This document shows, piece by piece, positions 55,657-63,582 of a DNA stretch of 64,000 bases. Each line of letters starts with the position of its first letter. Position 1 is the stretch's first letter. The DNA is from CAWINH01 sp963837425 (GTDB lineage Bacteria > Chloroflexota > Limnocylindria > QHBO01): contig CAWINH010000006.1 of the NCBI GenBank assembly GCA_963837425.1, positions 620,001 through 684,000 of the forward strand, written 5' to 3'. The notes beneath the pieces were generated by a model. The model was not told the DNA's origin. It saw only the letters and a program-made list of their open reading frames with translations, and searched no databases. Position numbers and translations under genes: made by a program.

Positions 55657-56927
55657 GGATCGCGGTCGTCGGGCTCGGCCATATCGGGCTGCCGCTCGCG
55701 GTCCAGTACGCCGGTCGCGGCCACGCGGTCACCGGCGCCGACATCGATGGGCGGATCGTGGACGCCATCAACGCCGGCGTCTCGCCGCACGATGACGAGG
55801 AGGCGCTGATCAGCGGCGTGCCACGACTCGTCGCGGCCGGGATGCTGCGCGCCACGACCGAGACCGCGGCGGCCGTCGGTGACGCCGAGGCGGTGGTCGT
55901 CATCGTGCCGGTTCTCGTCGACCGCGAGCGCCAGATCGACTACAGCCAGATCGACGCCGCCACCACCGAGATCGCGAGGGGGCTGCGGCCGGGGACCCTC
56001 GTGGTCTACGAGACGACCCTGCCGGTCGGCACCACCCGGACCCGCCTGGGACCAATGCTCTCTGCGGGCAGCGGGCTGGAACCGGACGTCGACTTCACGC
56101 TCGCCTTCTCGCCCGAGCGGGTGCTGGTCGGGCGGGTGCTGCTCGACCTCCGGCGCTACCCGAAGGTCGTGGGCGGGACCTCCGAGCAGGCCACGCGCCG
56201 GGCGGTGGAGTTCTATCGGGGCGTGCTCGATCCCGGCACCGAGGTCCGCGCGGTGGCGAGTGCCGAGGCCGCCGAGATGACGAAGCTGGCGGAGACGACG
56301 TACCGGGACGTGAACATCGCGCTTGCCAACGAATACGCCCGCTTTGCGGCGGCGCGCGGCATCGACGTCACCGAGGTCATCGAGGCCGCGAACTCGCAGC
56401 CGTACAGCCATATCCACCTCCCCGGCGTCGGCGTCGGCGGCCACTGCATCCCGGTCTATCCGCACTTCCTGTTCAACGGGGATCCGGACCTGCGGCTGCC
56501 GCCCGAGGCGCGCCGCATCAACGAGGGGATGGCCGCCTGGACGGTGAGCGCCATTGCCGAACGGCTGGGCGACCTCGCCGGCGCCGGGGTGCTGGTGCTG
56601 GGCCTGGCCTATCGGGCCGATGTCCGCGAGGACGCCTTCAGCTCCGCCTTCCGCCTGCGTGACGAGCTCGTCGCCGCCGGCGCGCGTGTCCTCGGCCACG
56701 ATCCGTACTTCGACCCCGCGCATCTTGAGGCGGCCGGATTCGAGCCCTATGACCTCGAGGCGCCGGTCCCCGTCCGCGCCGCGATCGTCCAGGCCGGGCA
56801 CGCCGCCTACCTTGGCCAGGATTGGGGCGCGATCCCGGAGCTCGAGCTGCTCGTCGACGGACGCAACGTGCTGGACCGGGCCGCGGTCGAGGCAGCGGGG
56901 GTCGCCTACCTGGGGATCGGACGCTGA
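55653..56927 (+). CDS. Nucleotide sugar dehydrogenase (UDP-GlcNAc 6-dehydrogenase, WbpA type)
   Basis: 424 residues. Oxidises the C6 hydroxyl of a UDP-HexNAc to the acid with NAD+. VVGLGHIGLPLAVQYAGRG, VETTLPVGTTR-like VYETTLPVGTTRTR, the catalytic lysine in AEMTKLAETTYRDVNIALANE (conserved Lys and Asn), and the catalytic cysteine in GVGVGGHCIPVYP. The C-terminal UDP-binding domain has LGLAYRADVREDAFSSAF. Likely the first step of the pathway, though last in gene order. Confidence 0.93.
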   Translation: MRIAVVGLGHIGLPLAVQYAGRGHAVTGADIDGRIVDAINAGVSPHDDEEALISGVPRLVAAGMLRATTETAAAVGDAEAVVVIVPVLVDRERQIDYSQIDAATTEIARGLRPGTLVVYETTLPVGTTRTRLGPMLSAGSGLEPDVDFTLAFSPERVLVGRVLLDLRRYPKVVGGTSEQATRRAVEFYRGVLDPGTEVRAVASAEAAEMTKLAETTYRDVNIALANEYARFAAARGIDVTEVIEAANSQPYSHIHLPGVGVGGHCIPVYPHFLFNGDPDLRLPPEARRINEGMAAWTVSAIAERLGDLAGAGVLVLGLAYRADVREDAFSSAFRLRDELVAAGARVLGHDPYFDPAHLEAAGFEPYDLEAPVPVRAAIVQAGHAAYLGQDWGAIPELELLVDGRNVLDRAAVEAAGVAYLGIGR

Positions 56928-56974
56928 GCGGCCCCGAGGAGCCGGCGGCAGAGGTCCCGACGCCGGGCGTTGGA

Positions 56975-57715
56975 TTGGCTGCGGGCCGCGACGTCTGGGT
57001 GGTCCTGCCCACCTACAACGAGCGCGAGAACCTCGAGCCGATGGTCGCCGCCGTGCTGCGGGCGCTCCCGGAATGCCGGCTGCTCATCGTCGACGACAAC
57101 TCACCCGACGGCAGCGGGGTCCTTGCCGACGCGGTCGCAGCGCGGGAGTCGCGGGTCGAGGTTCTGCATCGGCCCGCAAAGGAGGGACTGGGCGCCGCCT
57201 ACCGGGACGGGTTCCGGCTCGTGCTCGACCGACCCGAGACGCGTGCCGTGGCGCAGATCGACGCGGACTTCAGCCACGATCCGGCGGATCTGCCCCGGCT
57301 CCTGGCGCCCCTGATGGCCGATGCGGATCTCGCGCTCGGCGCGCGCTACGTGCCCGGCGGTGGCACCCTCGGCTGGCCCCGCAGCCGCCGGCTCATCAGC
57401 AGGGCGGGCACCCTCTTCGCCCGGAGCGTGCTGCTTCTGCCGTACCACGACCTGACGGGCGGCTTCAAGGCCTGGCGCAGGGAGCTCCTCGACGAGATCC
57501 GGCTGCGGGATGCCGTGGCTTCGGGCTACGGGTTCCAGGTCGAGACGACCTGGTGGGCCCACCGTCGGGGAGCGCGGATCGTGGAGGTCCCGATCATCTT
57601 CCGGGAGCGGGTCGCCGGCCGCTCCAAGATGAGCGGCGCCATCGTCCGCGAGGCGTTCCTGCTCGTCATTCGGCTTCGCCTGGGTGCCATCGGGAGCTGG
57701 CTGCGCGGCGGATGA
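56975..57715 (+). CDS. GT2 family polyprenol-phosphate glycosyltransferase (Dpm1-like)
   Basis: 246 residues from TTG 56975. GT-A fold: VVLPTYNERENLEPMV, LLIVDDNSPDGSG (first Asp pair), AQIDADFSHDP (DxD) and HDLTGGFKAWRR match polyprenol monophosphomannose synthase. VETTWWAHRRGARIVEVPIIFRER is the usual end, and no membrane domain follows. The start is unsure: a CTG at 56924 would give the 4-base overlap typical of this operon, and a GTG at 56999 is also possible. Probably charges a polyprenol phosphate for a surface polymer. Confidence 0.87.
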   Translation: MAAGRDVWVVLPTYNERENLEPMVAAVLRALPECRLLIVDDNSPDGSGVLADAVAARESRVEVLHRPAKEGLGAAYRDGFRLVLDRPETRAVAQIDADFSHDPADLPRLLAPLMADADLALGARYVPGGGTLGWPRSRRLISRAGTLFARSVLLLPYHDLTGGFKAWRRELLDEIRLRDAVASGYGFQVETTWWAHRRGARIVEVPIIFRERVAGRSKMSGAIVREAFLLVIRLRLGAIGSWLRGG

Positions 57716-57742
57716 CCGGTGGCATGCGACCCACGTCTCGGC

Positions 57743-57748
57743 TAGGAT
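57743..57748 (+). promoter_or_regulatory. Putative -10 box (TAGGAT) for the parvulin operon
   Basis: The CGGCTAGGAT context lies 61 bases before the ATG at 57810, in the gap after the GT2 gene. Confidence 0.35.
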
Positions 57749-57809
57749 TCAGCCTCGCCCAGTCGGCAGCTCACCCTCGTTCGCCCTGCGGAGATCGTCG
57801 CGCACACGC

Positions 57810-59543
57810 ATGTCATTCCGAAACCGACCAGTCCTCGATCGCAAGCACCGACCACGCTGGCAGGACGAGCTCCGCACCCAGCGCCTGACGGTGGCGGGCT
57901 TTGCGGTCGCGATCGCCGCCGCACTCGGCATCCTGGCCGCCACCGTGTGGAGCACCTTCTACGATGCGAACCTGCAGGAAGTGGCCTACGTCGGTGGTGT
58001 CTCCGTCAGCCAGGCCGAGATGACCCGCCAGGTGAACGCCCTCAGCGCGGAACTGAGCGCGACGTATCTCACCCTGCAGGGCCAGATGGGCGGTGCCAGC
58101 GACGTCCTCATCAACCAGCAGCTCCAGGGAATCAACAACACCCTGAGCGCGGCCGCCTCGACGGCCTCCGACGAGCTGGTCACCAGCCTCGTGCTGCGCC
58201 CGCTCGCGAGCCAGTTCGGCATCGCGCCGACCGCCGCGGACGTCGATGCCGAGGTCACCTCACGGAGGACCCACCCGACCCTCCTGCAGCTCTCCCTGCT
58301 GATGGTCACGCCGAAGAAGGCAGCCGACGCTGCGGCCGACGCCGCGCCGACCCAGGAGGAGTGGGATGCGGCCAAGGCCAGCGCACAGGACTTCCTGGAC
58401 CAGATCAACGGCGGGGCGGACTTCGCCACGCTGGCGGCGAACAATTCGGACGATTCGAGCAAGGCCCAGCAGGGCCTCCTGGGCTGGATCGACCCGAACC
58501 ACATCCTCTACGGCAACTACTACACCGCAGCTGCCGATTCGGATCCGGGGACGGTTCTCGGGCCACTGAAGAACGACACCGGTTGGTATCTGCTCAAGGT
58601 CGATGACCGCCAGGCCGCGGGCCGCAACGACCTGCTCGACCAGGCGCTCGCCGCCGCCGGCGTCAGCGACAAGGAGTTCCGCTCTTACATCAGCGACGGG
58701 CTCCTGCGCAGCAACAGCCAGGGCTACTTCACGAACTCGGTGATTGCCCGCTACGAGCCCCAGCGCAAGGTCGCCCAGATCTTCATCGCCGCCGACCAGG
58801 GGCCGGGGGTTCCCAAGGAGCGGATCCGGCACATCCTCGTGCAGCCGATTCCCGGGCAGCAGGACCAGTCGACCGCCACCCAGGAGCAGTGGGATGCCGC
58901 GCTGGCAAAGATCAAGGCGATCCGCGCCGAGCTCACCCAGCCGAACGCGGACTGGACGGAGATCGCCAAGCAGAGCGACGACACGGCGTCGGCGTCCAAC
59001 GGCGGCATCCTCGGCTGGTACGAGCAGTCCGCGCTCGCCAGTCAGTTCGTGCCCGAGTTCGCGGCCGCGGCGGCCGACCTGAAGGTCGGCGAGCTGAGCG
59101 AGCCGGTCCAGTCCCAGTACGGGTATCACATCATCGAGGTGATGGAGACCCGCACCTCGGCACGTGACGAGGCGATCCAGATCGTCGGGGAGGCACGTGC
59201 CGATCCCGCCTCGTTCGGCGACCTCGCGCTGAAGGAGAGCGAGGACACCACCACGGCGGCCAACGGTGGCGAGCTGGGCTGGGTCGCCCCGTACCAGGTG
59301 GACGCGGTCAACGAGCAGGCGATCTTCGCCCTGAACGACGTGAACCAGATCAGCGATCCGGTTGTGACGAGCACCGGGTACTACATCTACAAGCTCGAGG
59401 ACACGTCGGCGTATCGTTACCTCCCGGATTCGCAGCGCAGCCAGGTCACGTCGAGCGGCTACACGCGGTGGCTCACGGCGCTCAAGGATCAGGCCGGCAT
59501 CTGGGTCGATCCGGCCTACGCGGCGCCGGCGAGTACCGGATGA
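57810..59543 (+). CDS. Membrane-anchored parvulin-type peptidyl-prolyl isomerase (PrsA/SurA-like)
   Basis: 577 residues. One N-terminal helix (about residues 30-50, VAGFAVAIAAALGILAATVW) anchors it. A SurA_N-like helical region follows, then three tandem parvulin-like units. The first is degenerate (GLLGWIDPNHILYG...GWYLLKVDD). The second is the best match (NGGILGWYEQSAL, VGELSEPVQSQYGYHIIEVME). The third is partial (NGGELGWVAPYQ...GYYIYKLED). Probably folds or matures secreted proteins outside the membrane, such as the SLH-like proteins upstream. Likely first gene of the operon ending at the lipoprotein. Confidence 0.88.
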   Translation: MSFRNRPVLDRKHRPRWQDELRTQRLTVAGFAVAIAAALGILAATVWSTFYDANLQEVAYVGGVSVSQAEMTRQVNALSAELSATYLTLQGQMGGASDVLINQQLQGINNTLSAAASTASDELVTSLVLRPLASQFGIAPTAADVDAEVTSRRTHPTLLQLSLLMVTPKKAADAAADAAPTQEEWDAAKASAQDFLDQINGGADFATLAANNSDDSSKAQQGLLGWIDPNHILYGNYYTAAADSDPGTVLGPLKNDTGWYLLKVDDRQAAGRNDLLDQALAAAGVSDKEFRSYISDGLLRSNSQGYFTNSVIARYEPQRKVAQIFIAADQGPGVPKERIRHILVQPIPGQQDQSTATQEQWDAALAKIKAIRAELTQPNADWTEIAKQSDDTASASNGGILGWYEQSALASQFVPEFAAAAADLKVGELSEPVQSQYGYHIIEVMETRTSARDEAIQIVGEARADPASFGDLALKESEDTTTAANGGELGWVAPYQVDAVNEQAIFALNDVNQISDPVVTSTGYYIYKLEDTSAYRYLPDSQRSQVTSSGYTRWLTALKDQAGIWVDPAYAAPASTG

Positions 59544-59554
59544 GGTTCTAGCGA

Positions 59555-60682
59555 GTGGGGCGCGCGCCCAGCGTCGATGCGCTCCTCTCCGCCGCCGGCA
59601 TCGATGCGGCGGAGGGCGTGCAGGTCGTCTCCGTGCGGCGCCTCGCATCGGTCCCCTTCGATCCCGGACTCCCGCTGGTCCTGCTCGCGAACGGCGCCCG
59701 GCGGGAGCGGGCCGAGGGCGAGGTGCTGCCGGGGCGCCACGCTCGGCGCACCGCGGGTGACGTGCTCCGCGCCCTGTATCCGCACGGGCACCAGGTGCGG
59801 TCGTTGCCCGACGGTGCGTCGCGCGCGCTGGACGCGGTGACGGACGCGGACCTGGGGGCCGGGAGCTGGCTCGTCCCCCCGCTTGAGCTCGTGGACAACC
59901 TCGCCAGCCCCCACGGCATGGCCGCCATCAGCGCGCGGCTGCGGGCCCCGGATGGCTGCCCGTGGGACCGGAAGCAGACCCATCTCAGCCTGCGCCCGTT
60001 CGTGCTCGAGGAGGCGTACGAGACGGTGGACGCGATCGAGAGTGGACGCTCCGCGGACCTTGCGGAGGAGCTTGGCGACCTGTTCCTCCAGATCGTGCTC
60101 CATGCGCAGCTGGCCGCCGAGGGTGGCGAGTTCGACCTGACCGATGTGTACCGCACGCTCGGGGCCAAGATCATCCGGCGCCACCCGCATGTCTTCGCCG
60201 ACCTCGAGGTCTCGGGTGCCGAGGAGGTCATCCACAACTGGGAGACGATCAAGGCGGACGAGCGCGCCGACGCCGGTCGCCCGACATCCGCGTTCACGGG
60301 CGTGGCGCGCGCCCTCCCCGCGTTGCCCGCCAGCCGGGAGATCCAGGAGCGGGCCAGCAGCCTCGGCTGGGACTGGCCGGACGTCGACGGCGTCTGGGAG
60401 AAGGTCCACGAGGAGCTCGACGAGCTGCACGCCGCCGGCGCGCAGGACGGTGACGCGGGACGCGACGCGCGCATCCACGAGCTCGGGGACGTGCTCTTTG
60501 CGATCGTCAACCTGGCCCGCTGGATGCAGCTGGATCCGGAGGAGGCGCTGCGCGCCGCCAACCGTCGCTGGATCGCGCGCTACGAGCGCGTCGAAGCGCT
60601 GGCGTCGAGGCGTGGCCAGGTCCTGTCCGACCTGTCGGCGGCGGAGAAGGACGCGCTCTGGAACGAGGTCAAGCGCTCGTGA
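59555..60682 (+). CDS. mazG: MazG nucleoside triphosphate pyrophosphohydrolase with a truncated methylase-like N-terminus
   Basis: 375 residues. Two MazG units (about residues 118-225 and 265-360) with CPWDRKQTHLSLRPFVLEEAYE, EELGDLFLQIVLHA, KIIRRHPHVFAD and HELGDVLFAIVNLARW. The metal-binding EE..E/E..D pairs are intact, so it should hydrolyse NTPs to NMPs. The first ~110 residues (PLVLLANGARRE, ALYPHGHQVRSLPDGASRALDAV, SWLVPPLE) resemble the second half of the tetrapyrrole methylase-like domain of YabN-type fusions. The SAM-binding first half is missing. GTG start 11 bases after the parvulin gene; it overlaps the next gene by 4 bases. Confidence 0.9.
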   Translation: MGRAPSVDALLSAAGIDAAEGVQVVSVRRLASVPFDPGLPLVLLANGARRERAEGEVLPGRHARRTAGDVLRALYPHGHQVRSLPDGASRALDAVTDADLGAGSWLVPPLELVDNLASPHGMAAISARLRAPDGCPWDRKQTHLSLRPFVLEEAYETVDAIESGRSADLAEELGDLFLQIVLHAQLAAEGGEFDLTDVYRTLGAKIIRRHPHVFADLEVSGAEEVIHNWETIKADERADAGRPTSAFTGVARALPALPASREIQERASSLGWDWPDVDGVWEKVHEELDELHAAGAQDGDAGRDARIHELGDVLFAIVNLARWMQLDPEEALRAANRRWIARYERVEALASRRGQVLSDLSAAEKDALWNEVKRS

Positions 60683-61875
60683 GCCGCGTGGCGATCGTGG
60701 TCCACGCCCACTACCCGGGCGACTCCCGGATCCGGCGCCAGTCCGATGCCCTGCTCGACGCGGGCCACGAGGTCGACGTCTTCGCGCTGCGCGCCCACGG
60801 GGAGGGTGCGAGCGAGGCCGTGGACGGCATTCGCGTCATTCGCCTGCCGGTGGGCCGCGTGTTCACCGGATTCGCGGGGCACATGGCCGAATACCTCGCC
60901 TTCGCGGGGATGGCGGCCGTCAGGCTGACCGCCGAGCACCGCCGTCGTCGGTATCGGCTCGTGCAGGTGGCGACGGTGCCGGACTTCCTGGCGTTCGCCG
61001 CCGTCCCGCTGAAGCTGTCCGGCGTTCCTCTGCTCCTGGACCTGCACGAGGACATGCCCGAGTTCTTCCGCGATCGATTCGCCCACCGCCTCATCCGCCC
61101 TCTGCTGCCGGTGGTGACCGCCTCCGCCCGGGCGGCGGCCTCCGTGGCGGACGAGCTGATCACGGTCCACGAGCCGCTGCGGGCGCTGTCGATCGCGCGC
61201 GGGGTGCCGCCCGCGAAGATCAGCGTGGTCATGAACAGCGCCGACGCCCGCCTCTTCGACCCCGCCGCACACCCCCGCCGGTCGTTCATGGAGGACGGCG
61301 AGCTGCGGTTGCTCCATCACTCGAACCTCCAGCGACTCTACGGGCTCGAGGTTGCGATCGAGGCGGTCGCGCAGCTTGATCCGGGTCGGCTTCCGCTCCG
61401 ACTCGACGTCTATGGCGATGGGCCGTGGCGGCCCCGGATCGAGGCGGCCATCGCCCGCACCGGGACCGCGGACCGCGTTCACCTCAACGGACGGGTGCCG
61501 ATCGAAGCACTCCCCGCACTGCTCGCCGCGGCCGACGTGGGCCTCGTACCATCCCTCCCCGAGCCGTATCTCGCGTACTCGCTGTCGACGAAGCTGCTCG
61601 AATACGCGGCCATGGGACTGCCGGTCATCGCGAGCGACCTCGCGACGTTCCGCGAGCATTTCACCAGTGCAGCGGTTCGGTACGTACCCGGGGCGGACGC
61701 CGGCGCGTTGGCGGCCGCGATCGGCGAGCTCGTGGCCGACCCGGCCGGTGCTGCCCGGCTGGGGGCCGAGATCCGGGTCCAGGGCGCCGCGTATGCCTGG
61801 GACGTCCAGGCTCGCCATTACCTCGACGTCGTGGAGCGACTCATGGCCGACGACGACGGGGAGCGGGACAGGTGA
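60679..61875 (+). CDS. GT4 family glycosyltransferase
   Basis: 398 residues. GT-B fold. N-terminal VHAHYPGDSRIRRQSDALLDAGHEVDVF, DLHEDMPEFFRDRF, then the GT4 C-domain with YGDGPWRPRIEA, VHLNGRVPIEALPALLAAADVGLVPS and the EX7E-like segment YSLSTKLLEYAAMGLPVIAS. Donor and acceptor unknown. Coupled to mazG and to the lipoprotein by GTGA overlaps; with the GT2 and WecA-like genes nearby it likely acts in surface glycan assembly. Confidence 0.9.
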   Translation: MSRVAIVVHAHYPGDSRIRRQSDALLDAGHEVDVFALRAHGEGASEAVDGIRVIRLPVGRVFTGFAGHMAEYLAFAGMAAVRLTAEHRRRRYRLVQVATVPDFLAFAAVPLKLSGVPLLLDLHEDMPEFFRDRFAHRLIRPLLPVVTASARAAASVADELITVHEPLRALSIARGVPPAKISVVMNSADARLFDPAAHPRRSFMEDGELRLLHHSNLQRLYGLEVAIEAVAQLDPGRLPLRLDVYGDGPWRPRIEAAIARTGTADRVHLNGRVPIEALPALLAAADVGLVPSLPEPYLAYSLSTKLLEYAAMGLPVIASDLATFREHFTSAAVRYVPGADAGALAAAIGELVADPAGAARLGAEIRVQGAAYAWDVQARHYLDVVERLMADDDGERDR

Positions 61876-62348
61876 GCGCCGGCCGCCTGCTCGTCGTGAT
61901 GGCCGCGGTGGCGGCGTTGACGGCATGCTCGTCGCCGAGCGGCACGTTCAACGTCGAGCTCGATCGCGGCGCGCAGCGGGTGACGCTCGCCATCATCGAC
62001 GAGACCGGCCTGGTGACCGACGCCGTCGCCGGGGCGGCCGACCTGCCGGATCCGCTGCCGGCCGCGCCGTTCGTCTGGCACCCGCGCGGTGAGCTCACCA
62101 AGGTCGGGGTCTACTGGGAGAGCGGCGTCTGCAGCGAGCACCCGACCATTCGGCTGAGCGGGAACGCGCTGCTGCTCTCGATCGACGAGGGGGCGCAGCG
62201 GTCACCGTGCGATCTGATTGCGGTGATCAACGAGATCACGATCACCCTCAACGAGGTCGTGGATGCCGACGCGATCACGGTGCAGATGGCATCGGCATCG
62301 GGGGCCGGGAGCAGTACCCTAGCCGCGGCGCAGGTCATCGGGGCGTAG
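61872..62348 (+). CDS. Lipoprotein of unknown function
   Basis: 158 residues from GTG 61872. Signal peptide with lipobox LTAC (Cys19). The mature part has a beta-rich look with a Cys pair (SGVCSEHP and RSPCDLI) and no recognised domain. The stop codon TAG (62346-62348) lies inside the tRNA-Pro gene, at tRNA positions 8-10, so the two genes overlap by 10 bases. Last gene of the parvulin-mazG-GT4 operon. Confidence 0.75.
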   Translation: MSAGRLLVVMAAVAALTACSSPSGTFNVELDRGAQRVTLAIIDETGLVTDAVAGAADLPDPLPAAPFVWHPRGELTKVGVYWESGVCSEHPTIRLSGNALLLSIDEGAQRSPCDLIAVINEITITLNEVVDADAITVQMASASGAGSSTLAAAQVIGA

Positions 62349-62415
62349 CGCAGCCTGGTAGCGCACCTGCTTTGGGAGCAGGAGGCCGCCGGTTCGAATC
62401 CGGCCGCCCCGACCA
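62339..62415 (+). tRNA. tRNA-Pro(UGG)
   Basis: A full cloverleaf: acceptor CGGGGCG/CGCCCCG, T8A9, D-arm with AGCCTGGTAG, anticodon stem CCTGC/GCAGG with loop TTTGGGA (anticodon TGG, proline), T-arm GCCGG-TTCGAAT-CCGGC and encoded CCA at 62413-62415. The 5' end overlaps the lipoprotein gene's last 10 bases. Confidence 0.95.
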
Positions 62416-62425
62416 TCGCCAGCGG

Positions 62426-62431
62426 TATCAT
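62426..62431 (+). promoter_or_regulatory. Putative -10 box (TATCAT) for the WecA-like gene
   Basis: The GCGGTATCAT context ends 12 bases before the ATG at 62444 with no ribosome site, just after the tRNA. Confidence 0.4.
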
Positions 62432-62443
62432 CGGCCGCGTCGC

Positions 62444-63393
62444 ATGCTTGTCGCCGCCGCAGCGTTCACCGTTGCCCTGGTTGCCTCCGTGGTGCTCACG
62501 CCGCTGATCCGGGTGGCCGCCACCGATGCCGGCTTCCTCGATGAGCCCGAGGCGCGCAAGGTGCACGAGTTCCCGATCCCCAGGTTGGGGGGGATCGCGA
62601 TCGGGACCGCGTTCTACATCGGGATGGCGGCGGCCCTCGTCGCGACCCGGGCCGTCAATCGTCCGCTGGATCTGTCCACCGGGCACCTGCCGGCGATCCT
62701 GGTCGGGGTCGCCCTGATTGGCGGAGTCGGCGTCCTCGACGACCTCGAGGGGATGCGGGCTCGCGTGAAGCTCACCGCGCAGGTCCTCATCGCCCTCGTG
62801 GCATATGGACTCGGGCTGTCCGTGGATCGCATCAGCGGACCGTGGGGCAGCGTCGACATCGGTCCATGGTCGATCCTCGTCACGGTGGTCTGGATCGTGG
62901 CCGTCATCAACGCCCTCAACCTCATCGACGGGCTGGATGGGCTCGCCTCGGGGGTGGCGGTGACCGCCATGGCCGCCCTCTTCGTCATCGGCGCGGCGAG
63001 CGGCGACGCCCGCCCGGTGCTGCCGGTCCTGGCCGCGGGTGCCGGCGGCGTCCTCGGGATTCCTGCGCTACAACCTCCACCCGGCCAGCATCATCATGGG
63101 CGACACCGGCTCGATGCTGCTCGGCTTCCTGCTGGCCGCGGTCGGGATCAGCCTGACGCAGCCGCCGGTCTCTGCCGCCCCGTGGATCCCGGTCATCGTC
63201 GTCGCCCTGCCGCTGGCGGACACCGCGTGGGCCGTCGTCCGCCGCCTCTTCCCGGGCCCCGGTCCTGGCTCCCGACAAGCGGCACATTCATCACCTGCTC
63301 CTGGCGGGCGGCATGTCGCAGCGGGCCGTCGCGATTGGGCTATGGATCTTCTCGGCGGCGCTCGGCGCGGTCGCGGTCCTGCTGGGGACCTAG
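62444..63393 (+). pseudogene. WecA/MraY-type polyprenyl-phosphate HexNAc-1-phosphate transferase (two frameshifts)
   Basis: About 315 residues if one G at 63056-63058 and one C at 63257-63260 are removed. Moves a HexNAc-1-phosphate from UDP onto undecaprenyl phosphate. Around nine membrane helices, RKVHEFPIPRLGGIAI, GVLDDLEGMRARVKL (Asp-Asp), NALNLIDGLDGLASG and LRYNLHPASIIMGDTGSM are family motifs, and DKRHIHHLLL is the histidine motif near the end. WecA rather than MraY by the HIHH motif and VHEFPIPRLGG. The C-terminus is short compared with 330-350, so a third error after 63380 is possible. Confidence 0.85.
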
Positions 63394-63482
63394 GTTCGCG
63401 GTCCACGGCGGCCCGCGGCGCGGAAGTGGTGTCAGGACGCGCCGCCATGGGTACTACGGGGAGGTCTGGTGGGCTAGTACCT

Positions 63483-63512
63483 TTGCGTCACCGATTCACA
63501 GGACCCTAGACT
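63483..63512 (+). promoter_or_regulatory. Possible -35/-10 pair
   Basis: TTGCGT at 63483-63488 and TAGACT at 63507-63512, 18 bases apart, in the 189-base gap (63394-63582) before the last gene. The gap shows no other feature. Confidence 0.35.
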
Positions 63513-63582
63513 GATCGCGGCCGCAGCTACCCCGGCTGCGCCCACGCGGCGATGCCCGCCGACGAGTGCCCTGGGGGGCGGT

